The notes beneath the pieces were generated by a model. That model was not told where the DNA came from and searched no databases. It was given only the letters and a program-made list of their open reading frames with translations. Made by a program: the position numbers and the translations under genes. From Glycine soja (Eukaryota; Streptophyta; Magnoliopsida; Fabales; Fabaceae), in the NCBI RefSeq assembly GCF_004193775.1, contig NC_041003.1, forward strand, positions 42,289,611-42,353,610: a stretch of 64,000 nt of DNA, given 5' to 3'. Each line of letters opens with the position of its first letter. The stretch's first letter is position 1. Shown piece by piece: positions 43,930 through 55,874 of this stretch.

Positions 43930-44254
43930 GAAAAAAAATACCGATGTAGAGTTTAGGTTAAAATTGATGTGGTATATGACTTTCAACATTAATTTTGGCA
44001 AAAATCGATGTTGTATATGACTTTTAACATTGGTTTTTAGGAATCGATGTAGAAAGCGCTTCAGAATACACAATTTTGGTCATATTTCTACATCAATTTC
44101 AGCCAGAACCAATGTAGATAATAATTTTTAACATCAGTTTTAAAACCGATATTGAAAAATGTCTAGTTTTAATGGCGGTCAATTCAACATCAATTTTAAC
44201 ACCGATGTTGAAACTCCTCTAGAACCGATGTTAAAGTCCTTTTATGTAGTAATG
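43930..44254. mobile_element. CACTA right-end remnant (third element)
   Basis: Repeated subterminal hairpin halves (ACCGATGTAGA, AACATTGGTTTTTAGGAATC, CTACATCAATTTCAGCC, AACATCAGTTTTAAAACCGA, CAACATCAATTTTAACACCG) run toward CCTTTTATGTAGTAATG. The reverse of that end, CATTACTACATAAAAGG, is a one-base variant of CACTACTAC. The motifs resemble the right arm of the element at 36.9-39.5 kb. No matching left end is found upstream, so this is a decayed fragment. Confidence 0.6.
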
Positions 44255-44269
44255 ATGAAGGGGGTGAAA

Positions 44270-44765
44270 ATAGGTGTTTTGTCCATGTTCTTTGTCTTCA
44301 CATTTTTTCTTCTTTCTTCTTCTTTTATAGGTACATATTAGTGGGCTTCTTGGACTAAGTCCGTCTTTACTCTCCTTAATTAGTTAAGTTTTCCTTAATT
44401 ATTATGTTTTCCTTAATTATTCTTCTTTCCTTAGTTAGTCTTGCTTTCCTCAATTAGTTTTTTTTCCTTACTTAGTCTTGCTCTCCTCAATTAGTCTTCT
44501 TTCCTTAATTAGCCCTACTTACTCATTTAACTGTTTTCCTTAATTAGCTCGCTTTCTTGGGCTTTATTTTACTCGCTAAGCATCATAAATTCATCACTTT
44601 TAATATTCTTTGCACAAAAACTGATGTTAATTTAACAATTATTTGCTCAAAAAGAAAAAATTAGGAGAAAAAAATTACAAATTCCTATATAATTTAACCA
44701 CAAAATATACTCATAATTGACAATTATCAAAAATCAATCAATAAAAGTTTTTTTATCCTAATTTC
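44270..44765 (-). mobile_element. LTR-like repeat, inverted relative to the copy at 59.7-60.1 kb
   Basis: The minus strand matches 59,735-60,125 over about 400 bp: a short-period TTTTCCTTAATTAG array, TTGGGCTTTATTTTACT, GCATCATAAATT, AATTATTTGCTCAAAA and CAAAATATACTCATAATT. The array here holds about ten diverged units. It is interpreted as LTR or internal sequence of the same retrotransposon family. Confidence 0.7.
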
Positions 44766-44769
44766 TTAG

Positions 44770-47700
44770 ATAGAAACAGCCTTAGATAACTCCTCTAACC
44801 AAGATCCCTCAAAGACTCGAGGAAGGCCCTAATTGTAAGCTTTCTAACCATAAGATTACCAAAAAACTTAGTTTCATTCCTAGACACTAAGCCTTGTGGA
44901 TATTTTGTTCAATTCAAGATAATAAAAGTGCTTCCCAGCATCATTCACATCCCAAAATCGTGCCCTTACTGACCACTCCACAACAAGCATTAAGAAAAGA
45001 CAAAATGCAAACATGGAACATAAATATGTGAAACATATATATCATTTATATCAAAAGATACATGAGAGTTCAAAACTGTCTACATCTACCCCTTACAACA
45101 ATGGAAATCATGGAGGTTAGTAGCTCGAATTTACACATGAAAATGTGAGAAATGGATGAAGAACACATGAACACTTAAGAGTTTTTCTCCCCCAATAGAA
45201 TATTACGAAAAACTCCAACCGATACAGTAATGATACAAAGAGAGAGAGGAAATTAGAACATATTCACAAGTCAGGCTTAAAAATACAAAAAAAGCAGTAT
45301 TTTCATTTTGAGTGCAAACTTGCTCAGCCATGGATCCTGGCTTGACCAAATGTCAATTTTCATTCCTCTTGAATTTTTTGTTGTCCAAGTTGATCATATT
45401 GGAGCTTCTATACTCCAAACTTGCTCTTTGAGAGGATTCTTCCATTTCAAACTCTTTATCTACACAAGGATGAGATAAGTCACTACAAAGTAGCCAAGAA
45501 ATCAAAATATTAAACTAGAATTCATAAACTAATAAAAACAACACAATTAGAGTCAAACCAATGCTCTAAGTCTAAGAAAAGTAAAAAAAAAATGGCTTAA
45601 ATAATATCTTAAGAGTACGTGCATTCATCACTTAATAATTCTTAATTTAGCAAACCAGATCATACTAATTGCTCTAAACTATCCACTTTAATAGAAATAA
45701 GTGTCTTACACAAAAGATATAGTATTTATAGACTTGAGAGAAATTGAATCTCTACTTGTTTCATTATCATTTTTTGTTCCATAGACCCAAGTTAGTAAAC
45801 CTCTTTTAAAGTTCAAGATAAACATAAAAAAGGTTATCCTCATTCAAAAAGTGGATCATTTAGTTTGAGGAGATTCTTTTATTTTGATCTACAATCCAAA
45901 CCTATACCTTTTTTTTTTCAATTCCATATTTTCTTGACAAATTAGATTTACCTTCTTATGCAATTCCACATTTTCTTGGTGTATGAGGTTTCCCTACATA
46001 AAATAAAAACAATATTTCATTCATAAATATTAAGATTATTAGTTTTTTTTTGTTTAAAGATTGTCCTTTCAATTTAGCTCTTGTATTTCATCAATTAAGA
46101 GTTGATCATGCATATCATATTCCAATACCATGTTAAATATTATGTCTTTATCTTCAAACTTGAGCATTGCATTTTTGGAAGAAAATACAAACCTTTTTTC
46201 ATAAAAACAATCCTTAATTATGGTAACTATTGACTATATGAATCCATTGATTGATGAACAAGTTATTTATTTGTTTTATCCAGGCTTGATATTGTTGTTG
46301 GTATATTTTTTGCTTGCATTGACGTTTAAATTCATGTCACAATAGTATTTATTTTGCTCACATGTTACTTTAAGTGTCTGCTCTCACACATTTGAAGCCC
46401 AGTAATAAATTTTTGAGTTATTTTTTTTATCCTTTGGTTATGAGGTTTATAAAAAAAAGCTAACAAATTTCTTGAGGAAACTTGAGAAATGCTGAAACAA
46501 CGTAGCATTACGAAAGAAAAAGTTTTTGCATTGCTACGTATACAAAGTGCATTGTTGCAGTAATATTTCTTATCCTAGATTGTATATTTTGTAGTTTAGG
46601 AGAAGCATTCTTCTTTAATGGCGTGTTGCATTGCTATGTATATTATTATTTCAGTCACAAATTACATGATAATGTGTCCAGTCGCTAGTTTGATGATGAC
46701 ATCTTTTATAAAAGTTACTTACTACTTAATTTGTAAGGGGATAATTTTGTCCCAATGATATAATTCATCTATCCCAAATTACAAAGGATTAAGTGTGACA
46801 AACCTATATGTGATAGAAACAATTCTTCACAATTTGTGAGGGATGACACTTCACAAACAACAAGGATTAGTTGTGATGAACTTATAACTTCTTGCTATCT
46901 AGTATTTGCAACGCCAAATAATTCATCACAATTTCATCACAAAAATTCTTCACAATTTGCGAGATTTTTTGTTTGTCACAAAAATTCTTCACAAAGTCTC
47001 GCTATCTAATATGTGTAAAGTTGTTCATTAACTCCATGAAGATTTGCACTGTGTGAGCAATTAATATAGGCCCATCTCTTAACATAGTATTTACTTAGGC
47101 CATTGAGGAAGTCCTATAGTTGATGTTGTAGATGAAGGGTTATTTTATCGAAAATAAATGAGTGTGAGTATTAACTTATCTCGATAATTAAGGCTTGTAG
47201 GTACCATAACCTCAATAGGAATTCAATCATCTTAATTTCTATAGGAGTTTGCTCACTCATCTATTCTATAGGTCTATTCAATGTTAGTCACCACAAATTC
47301 ACCCAGCACAAGGTTGAAGGTCCACCAACACCCTCAAGTTACATACTTGTTCACAAACACCAATAGCTAAATGCCATACTTGGATTCCCTATGGTCCTAG
47401 ATATAACACCTTCATGCTTACCATCTCCAATGGCCTAATTAAGGAACCAAGTTTCACTAATAACAACTATGCACCATATAGCACTTGGATTCCCTTGCAG
47501 TCCTAGAAATGGCACCTCTATATACTCTCCATTTTCAATGGCATGACTTTAGGATCCAAGTTTCACCACCAACAACAAGAATCATCCCTTATACATTTAA
47601 ATGAGTCAACTTCAATATTTATGAAATATTTCACCACTTTAGAAAGCCATTAAAGTCTAAAACGTTGATACTTAGGAAGATGTCTGCTAAGTGAGACCCT

Positions 47701-49080
47701 TAGGTCTCTTAGTGGATCAAATTTCTGGCGCCCAATGAAATTCTTCTTCCCTTGGTAGCTATTTCTAAATTTTTATCATAAAAGATTTATTCACAATAAC
47801 ACATTTCCTCACCTCAACAACAATAAATTCACCTCATCAATATACAAGTACTGAACAACAACATAATCACTTCGTTAACAACATGTAGTCATCCAAACAT
47901 TAATACAATCACCTCATCAAGGATATGATCTTCTCAACAACAAATAATGTTCTCAACAAATAATATAAACATTTCACAACTTTAAAATAACACATGGATA
48001 TTGGAAACAACAAGTGCAATTTTTTTTAATATATATATATATATATATACAACATCAAGCTCAAATCGTGCTTTTAATTATTTTAGCTAACCTTCAAAGC
48101 CTTAGAAACCTCTTATAAGTTCATATTAAAACTCTCTAATGCAAGAAAAGACAATATAGGCTAATACTCAATTGAACACTTCTCCTTGCTTAAGTGAACA
48201 CTAATTTTTTTATTAGGTATATGTTTTTCCTAGCTTAAGTGAGATGAAACTCGCTTAAGCAAAAACTAGATAGAGACTCACCAAGTCCCAATATCCTTCC
48301 CCTCACTTAAGCAACAAACCAAACTTGCTTAAACACCTTTCTTTGCTTAAGCAAAAATCAACCTCGCTTAAGTAGAAACTGAATAGAGATTGACATTTTC
48401 TTGCTTAAGAAAAAACCAATTTTGCTTAAGTGCCCCCCCTCCCCTTTGCTTAAGCAAAAACTGGACAAAGGCTCACTCTCCCTTTGCTTAAGCAAGAATC
48501 ATCTCTTGCTTAAGCGAGTGAGCAATTCAATTTTGTAAATGCTGCGTAATCGCTATCCCAAACCACATGACTTCCCAACATGCCCAAACCCTCAAAGAAA
48601 CATGTACATACAAGATTTTAATCAACCAACAAATTCACAAACATTTTAAGATCTCAAACACAAATCAAAGTTAGGTAGAACTTCTCTTACCTATGGATTT
48701 CCAAGCTTAGGTCTTTGAGGAAAAGAGAGAAAGGACAAATTGAGCTTAACAAAAGAGGGTTTTCTTCAACAACAACACCACCTCACCTAAACTCACGAAG
48801 AACAAAAACATCCAACAAAAGAGTCACAAGCTCAAGAAAATGACGAAAAACAACTCGTCTTAAAGGGAGATTAAGTTCCATTCTTGAGATAGCTTCTTGT
48901 GGGTGGACGAGAACTTGAGAGAAGAGAAAACCTTGAGAGAAAGAAGGAAGTAGAGCACCAGGGATCATGAAATGAAAGTATCTCATAAAAAAGATAATGA
49001 AAAGGGGGAAGTGAACCTTTCTCACTAAAGTCCAACCCAAAGCCAAAACACACCTTTCTCTCACAAACATTATAAACTAT
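44770..49080. other. Gene-poor DNA, probably retroelement-derived
   Basis: No coding region supported. Visible structure: two diverged copies of a roughly 120-bp segment at 47,375-47,460 and 47,495-47,580 (both with ACTTGGATTCCCT, GTCCTAGA.AT and CCAAGTTTCAC); a CAACAA-rich stretch at 47,780-47,950; (AT)n near 48,030; and a cluster of CTTAAG palindromes at 48,180-48,520. The 95-codon minus ORF at 48,783-49,070 has no recognisable domain. Confidence 0.5.
48180..48525. repeat. Cluster of GCTTAAGC-type palindromic motifs
   Basis: About fifteen occurrences of (C/T)GCTTAAG(C/T) variants lie within about 350 bp, such as CTCGCTTAAGCAAAAACT and TTGCTTAAGCAAGAATC, often with the same AAAAACT.GA following. 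A related GCTAAGCGAG/CGCTTAGCGAG cluster lies at 60,665-60,890. This looks like a rapidly diverging LTR-internal repeat. Confidence 0.75.
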
Positions 49081-49099
49081 AATTCATTAGATTTCTCTT

Positions 49100-51550
49100 T
49101 TTTTTTCACTGATTCTATCTTATTTTTTAACAACAAAAAATAAATTTAATTCCCCTTGTGATTTAATTGAAATCACTTAATTGTGCATTAAGAAAATTAC
49201 AACATTAAAGAAAATGTTTGTTCGAATTTGCACAAAAAAAACTTTAACCAATACAAAAATAGCATTGATCAATCAAGGTAAGAGTTAGACTTAATGAGCA
49301 AGAGAGACAATTAAAACATCAATTTTATCTTACAAATTTTGTGTTTGTAATATTTAGCATATATATTTTTTATTAATCCTGCCAACCGCATAGGTAACTA
49401 TTAAAGGATCATCTAGCTCAATTAACTGAGTATTATGTGAGTTATTATAAACTCTGTAATACTTATTTTTGATTCATATGGATATAAAATAAATTCACTT
49501 AAGTATCTATGATTGTATGGCTATAATGAACAAAGGCATAAAGCTATAGTATCTTTATTATATTTCATTGTGTTACTTTCTGGGTTTGTCATTAATATCA
49601 GTTCTTTTCTTTATATTTAGTAAAATTACAAGTTATTTTATGATATTTATTATGTTTACTTTAGTTGATAATAAAATGACATTATTAACATTCATCAAAA
49701 GTTTTTGGATTTTTCTTTTTAAATATTTTTTATTTAGAAATTACATTAATTTTCAATTAATGCACCTTAAGTTAGGTAAATTAATTACTCAATGATGTTT
49801 CGAAAAAAAAAAAGTTCACAAAGTTTAAGTCTGGATTAAATTGAAGTTTGTAAAAACAACTCAAATCTTATTTTTATAAAACTAAATTTTCAGACAATTT
49901 TTTATGGTCATTCCATCTTGATAGGTGATGGATTATGGACTATGATTCCTAATCATTAGATTAATCTTTGTATTGTAGGTAATCTCACACCAAATTCCCA
50001 CCCTTGCCAGCAATCGTCATTTGTGGCGATGAAGACGTTTTTTAATTCAGCCACTGCACACCCAATCCCCACTCCCTCTCAACAATTCTCGAATAAACTA
50101 GGTCATATGAACCATTCCCCTCCCTCCGCAATGTCTCCCTAATTAACGGTGTTTCTGTCCAAGGCAAATGGGTATGGATTTGAGTGACAAACAAGTTCTT
50201 CAATGAAGGAAGCTCTATCTCTATTGAACATGAACGTGCCATCGGAGCTCAGGATCCTAATGTGGTCTGTGCGACGCTTTCAAGGACTCCATCAATGAAA
50301 ACTGAAAAGCGATGTTGGCTCCAATGACAAAGATATGTTATGTTGTTATGAAAGCAATAAAGCAACAACAATGAACTTAACAATCGAATAATACTAAAAC
50401 AAAAATTGCTAAAGGCAGATACAAGGGAGACAAGCACAAACCAGAGGTTAGAAGGAAAATCATCAATCCTTAGCATTTGAGGGATTTTTATAACTAATTC
50501 GACAAGGAGCTGAGCTGACAGAACTTAATTGGCCAAAGGAGCATGTGTTGTCTGTCATTTATGCTTTTTCTGTTATTTGCCAAATTCTGTTAGTGTTGTT
50601 TGTTAGAATTTGCTAGAATGGGATAACAACCTTTAGTATTTGATACTTATATATATGAATGAATCATGTAATAGAATCAAGCAGAAAATAATACAAGTCT
50701 TCCCTTCCTTCACCTTTCTCTTAGGAGGTTTCTAGGCCTTGAACACTAGGAAAATTCACTGAGTTGATCTCAGCTCATAACATATGTCGTCAACGATGTG
50801 AAGGGTCCATCGCTACTACCATCTCTTAGTTGGCGGCCACCGTAGAAAGAAGAAGTCCACCAATGATGAGAAAGTGATGAAGGCTTTTAGGAGAGAAGAG
50901 CGGTGATAGGCAGGGAGAAAGAAAGAGTGCACAAAGAAGTTGGAGAAGAAATGCATGACTAAGTTGTTCTCTCATTCTCTTTCTCACCAGAGAAGAAGGT
51001 GGAGGGTTAATGCTGTTGCCAAGGTGATTTCCAACAATTGTTGGGAGGGGTAAGGATTTGATGTGAAGTAACCTACAATTCAGAGATTAATGTAATGATT
51101 TAAAATGAACCACCTATCAAAATGCTCCACCAAAACAATGACATTTTTTTTTATATGCAAACATATTCTTGAAGGTAATCAAATAAGTCAAAAATTAAGT
51201 TTATTCTCTAAACTCAGTTTGGATCACCCAAAAAGAAAAATCATGTATAGCCCTACATTGACAATTTTTTTTCAACGTTTAGATTTTTATATACCAAATT
51301 CGAATATAGAACTTCCTTTTTTAAAAATATTAAACTCGTTATCACTTACATTTGGTTTGTATAGTAACTTACATTGAAACTTTAAATACTACATTACATT
51401 AAAAAAGTAGAGAACGTAAAGAGAGTTTTTTTTTTTTTCAGTTAACATAGAGTTAATAGTAATGTATTGTAGGGTGAATAAACAAATAAAATAAACCATG
51501 TTGCTTTTTGGTCAAAGATTGGAACATTAAAGTGGTTATTAAACATCAAA
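49100..51550. other. Intergenic region upstream of the GATA gene; LTR-like remnant
   Basis: AT-rich. 50,601-50,782 starts TGTTAGAATTTGCTAG, contains TATATATATGAATG and ends CTCATAACA, similar in size and ends to the short LTR at 14,010/27,266, but no target duplication is seen. Minus-strand ORFs at 50,042-50,242 and 50,249-50,476 show no domain I recognise. Confidence 0.4.
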
Positions 51551-51564
51551 TCCCATGGGGCATG

Positions 51565-51814
51565 CTTATTGGGCCTGGAGTGGGCAAGCCTCGTAAATAT
51601 CACCATCAACCTGGTCACTTTTCAATTTTCCCTTTTCCTGAATCAAATTGCTGTCTTGTCCTTCTCCTTCCCTCAGCTCCTCTTCACTCCCTTTCATTTT
51701 CCCTCACACTCATCATTCTCAAAAAACACGCCCAAATTCTAATCAAATTAGGGTTAGGGTTTTCAACTCCCCTCGAATTATCCCTGTAATGCAGTGCGAT
51801 TCCCGGGTCCTACC
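51565..51814 (+). promoter_or_regulatory. GATA gene 5' region: site II, telo-box, CT-rich leader, overlapping uORF
   Basis: TGGGCC (site II/TCP-type) at about 51,570, a pyrimidine-rich leader (51,650-51,720) and a tandem telo-box-like TTAGGGTTAGGGTTTT at about 51,749-51,764 precede the start codon. No TATA box is obvious, so this is probably a TATA-less broad promoter. An out-of-frame ATG at 51,789 opens a 21-codon uORF ending at 51,854, overlapping the main start at 51,815; it could reduce translation. Confidence 0.55.
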
Positions 51815-54800
51815 ATGGAGCCATCAGCAATGTACGGACCCTCCCAGCCCCTGAACATCCCCTCGCGGATCGGCGCTGGCGAAAGAGACGACGGCTCCGG
51901 CAACGAGCCCGCCGTCGACGGCCACCACCACCACATTCAGTACGAAACGCACGCGCTCGATGACGGTGCCGCCGGTGGCGCCGTGGTTGTCGAGGATGTT
52001 ACGTCGGACGCGGTCTATGTCTCCGGCGGTGGAGGCCCCGAGGAGTCCAGCCAGCTTACGCTGTCGTTTCGTGGCCAAGTTTACGTCTTCGATGCCGTTA
52101 CGCCTGATAAGGTACCGTTTCCCCCTTTTCAAATTTATTATTATTCAATTTTCTCTTATTTTTCGTTGTTTAGGCGTTGCAATTGGATGAATACATTGAA
52201 GATAACGTGAATTATTTTTTTCGAAAGTGTTTATTAATCTGTGTTTGGCTTCACGTGACAGGTTCAAGCGGTGTTGTTACTTTTGGGTGGATGTGAACTA
52301 TCTTCGGGTGGTTCGCCATGTGTGGATCCTGGGGCTCAACAGAATCAAAGGGTATTTTCTGATAGTATAAGGATGTAATATTAATGTTATTCATACACAT
52401 TTGCACTTGCATCTCTTTACCATTTATTTATTAGTATCACCTGATGCAGGGTACTTTACCCCACCACCAGACATAATAAAGTGAGAGTTTGTAATTTTTA
52501 TATTCATCAATTGGAGTTAGGTAGTAAATACTAAATAGTAACTTTGGTGTTGAGTGATAATTAACATCAAGCTATGTGGTGAGCATACCTAGTTTTTTTT
52601 TTTAACACCCTTCACCCTTCCCTGACCATTGGACCAACCTTATATCTCCTGCGAACAGACCTAGGTAATACATGCTTTCCCAACTTTAAGGCTTGCTAGC
52701 ATTGGTTGACAAAGTTTGTTAATGTTTGGTCGCTGGTAGTAGATGTATCATCAGGTGAATCATGATTATTATGTTAAAGCTACTTAGCCAATGATAAAGT
52801 GACGTGAGTGGAAGTAGTTGTGAATAGCATTATTCATGGTAGAACTTTATTAATGTTCAACTGTTGTGTGTTGAGTGGTATTTTCTAATTCTTTGGGTCT
52901 TGTTGCAGGGTTCAATGGAATTTCCTAAATGTAGTCTACCACAACGAGCTGCCTCATTAGATAGGTTCAGGCAGAAGAGGAAAGAGCGATGCTTTGATAA
53001 AAAAGTGAGATATAGCGTACGGCAAGAAGTTGCGCTCAGGTTTGATAATTAGCATCTGTAATAGAAACTTATGGGGATTTTTACTTGTTCATTGTGGAGG
53101 AATCTCTAACCGACACTGTACTGAAGCATGTCCTTTTTGGGTTGTGGAAGAACTGAATTTAATGTCTAATCTTGTCAAGCTATGTTTACATATTAATGAA
53201 AATCAATGTCTAATAAACTTTTCAATCTCAGAATATAATTTAAACACTTAAATGTAATAATAAATAGTGTGATTTTTTTCCCTTCATGTCATTTATTTTG
53301 AATATTACTATGAACATATTTATTTCCTTGAAATTATTTTCCTTTCAGATTTTCAAATTTTAGAAAGTGTAGTTGGTTGATGGGGGAAAAGAGGATTACT
53401 TTAGTACCCCATGTTTCTTTACAAGGGTATTGGTGTTCAGGTTGATTGTCAAACATTTATTGTCTGTTTTGTTGTTGATTATATGGTTTTTGTCAATGTG
53501 AAACCACTAACCAGCAATTGTCTGGTGATTCACTTTGGGTGTGGTACCCTTATGGGTACTAATACTGTCCCTTGGCTCATTGTTTTTATTATGATTATGA
53601 AGTTGTTTGTGTTTTCAATTTCCTGTTTCCAGAAACTATGAAAACTTCCTTTTTAAAAAATGTTTCATAAGCATTTTCATTAAAAACTGAGGCAAACACA
53701 TTTTTGAGCCTGTTTTCTATTTTTATTGAAAATGAAAGATTTATATATACAGCAAAAATTTTAAAAGCTACTTCATGGTGTCTCTTGTAAATGACTGATT
53801 TTCATGTAGAGATTTGAAATTCGGATGAAGGATTATTTTAATCTTATGTTTGTATTGTTGTGAGACAAATATTGCATAGTACAGTTAACGAGAAACTACG
53901 GCCAGGGCATTAATGTTCTCCACTGTAACAGCATCATCCATCAGTACATTGGAAATATTGGATAGATCATACATTGATAGTTTAAATCTGCTAGAGTGAA
54001 GGCTGAATAGTTCCTTGTGATTTGCTAGGTATATTGGTATGTATAGTTGCATGCATTGTTTTAACAAATGCCTTGAATTCAAATTTAACATATATTAACT
54101 GTCTTAGTGTGAACTTTTCTCAATAATTGCTTCCATTCCATATGTACCTAAAAGGAGTCTTTTCATAATCTCATTAATTTTTCAATGTTGTCTATGTTTC
54201 ACTTTTTTCTTGTTGCTCATCGTTTTAGCTGTTATATTTTTTTGTGTCAGTGCCTATTTGTTACTTATTTGATGAATATATGTAGGATGCATCGTAACAA
54301 GGGTCAGTTTACTTCATCTAAGAAACAAGATGGAGCTAATAGTTATGGTACTGACCAAGATTCAGGACAGGATGATAGTCAATCTGAAACCTCGTGAGTT
54401 TTGTGTTGCATTTTCTTTTAGCTAAATGATTTGTTTCTTTCTGAAATTTTGTAACTTATTTGTGAGTTTCTAGTGTTTCCTTTTTAGTTGCCATCTATTC
54501 TAGCTTAGGGTTTATTTAATACAGTTTTATAGTATTTCACCTTATCAGAGACTTGCATTATGAAGTTATTACTCGATGAATCTAATTTCCCTTGGCTAGG
54601 AGGTCTCTAACTGGATGTTTTATCATCCTCTTTTTTATTGCATGTTTCTATAGATGTAAACATTGTGGCACTAGTTCAAAATCCACCCCAATGATGCGGC
54701 GAGGGCCATCTGGTCCAAGGTCACTTTGCAATGCTTGTGGGCTTTTTTGGGCAAATAGGGTATGTATTTTCATCAAATGGCTTTTGTTTTTGGGAAAATA

Positions 54801-55870
54801 TTTATGTGAGTTTTAATTCATTTTTTAGATGTATATATTCCTATAACTAAATTTATATATATGACTGACTAATGAGTAATGACTAATATATATACTTTTC
54901 TTAAACATGCCATTTGTATTGCAATTTGGAAGGAGTTGGTTTATAAAAAAGCTACAATTTCAATTTGTTTCTTGTTTGTGTATGCCATAAGGTTTTTAAA
55001 ACCTATTTTAGCTTTAATGTCCATATTGGAGTGTTTAGTTTTATCTGCATAGAAGTATTTATGAGTTATGTCTGTTGGTTTATTATAGATGTTCTAATAT
55101 GTACTGTAGTTACATGCATGAATGATCCAATAACCATGCTGGATATGATGTGAAATACATATGACCTGAAGCTGTGCCTTTTGTGTTCTTGATTCTATTT
55201 CCTCTCCCTGCTGCATTGTGGACTTGACAGTGTGGGGGGGGGGGGGGGGGGGGGGTGGTTGATACATAATATCTGGAGTTTCACTAGAAAGTGAGGGAAA
55301 TATTGTGTGTGGTCTTTTCTGGCAGTATTTGTGAATACCAAATTCTTGGGAAGTCTTGTTGAAATTTCTTCTAAACTCATTTTGAACTGTTTTATATTAA
55401 AAGTCATGGGGTGTAATTTAATTTTTTCCCCCTTTATCTTCAAGGTGTGTTATCTTGCCCAGAGGGAGGCGCAAATATATTCTTCATTAGCATGAATTCA
55501 AATTTGCTCAATTGTGAATTTGCAATTTCTTTTTTGCTGATTGCCGAGTTGTTAGTGTTCCACCTTTTGACAATGGTATTCTGCAGGGTGCTTTGAGAGA
55601 CCTTTCTAAGAGAAATCAGGAACACTCTCTTCCACCAGTTGAACAGGTATGCTTTCATTTACTATCTTAATCAAAATGGTAATATGTGCATCCTTTTAAC
55701 CTTATTTTTTTTTTGCACCTGATAACCAGGTTGATGGAGGTAATGACCCAGACTGTCGGACTGCCGCTGCCGACCCTGCACAAAACAATCTTGCTGCTTT
55801 CTCAGAGCCTGTTAATCCAGCTTTGGTAGCTGATCGTAAGGTTTTCCAATCTCAGAAAATGTTGGAGTAG
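51815..55870 (+). CDS. GATA transcription factor with TIFY and CCT domains (GATA24/25/28, ZML type)
   Basis: Seven exons with clean GT-AG borders and matching phases: 51815-52111, 52262-52351, 52909-53039, 54286-54393, 54654-54759, 55587-55646, 55730-55870. They give 310 residues, close to the usual 300-350. Domains: TIFY variant [15 protein letters not shown] at about 80-95; CCT domain about 140-175 ([20 protein letters not shown] then [10 protein letters not shown]); and a class-III GATA zinc finger at about 210-245 (CKHC, then 20 residues, CNAC). The start at 51,815 ([12 protein letters not shown]) is preferred because the upstream ATG is out of frame; a second in-frame ATG lies five codons on. 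The protein is nuclear; family members bind GATA motifs and act in light, stress and growth control. Intron 5 carries a G22 tract. This is the only apparently intact host gene in the window. Confidence 0.93.
55234..55255 (+). repeat. G22 homopolymer in GATA intron 5
   Basis: Twenty-two consecutive G on the coding strand, 332 bp upstream of exon 6. It could form a G-quadruplex and is prone to length error in sequencing or replication. Confidence 0.97.
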
Positions 55871-55874
55871 TTGA

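Noticed and set aside
48783..49070. 95-codon minus-strand ORF
   Set aside because: No recognisable domain, and it lies in repeat-derived sequence.
50601..50782. Complete solo LTR (TGTTAG...ATAACA)
   Set aside because: The ends look right, but flanks TTGTT and TATGT do not form a target duplication; kept only as a weak LTR-like remnant.
51648..51854. 68-codon ORF ending at 51,854 as a separate gene
   Set aside because: Only its last part after ATG 51,789 could be translated from the GATA mRNA; treated as a uORF.
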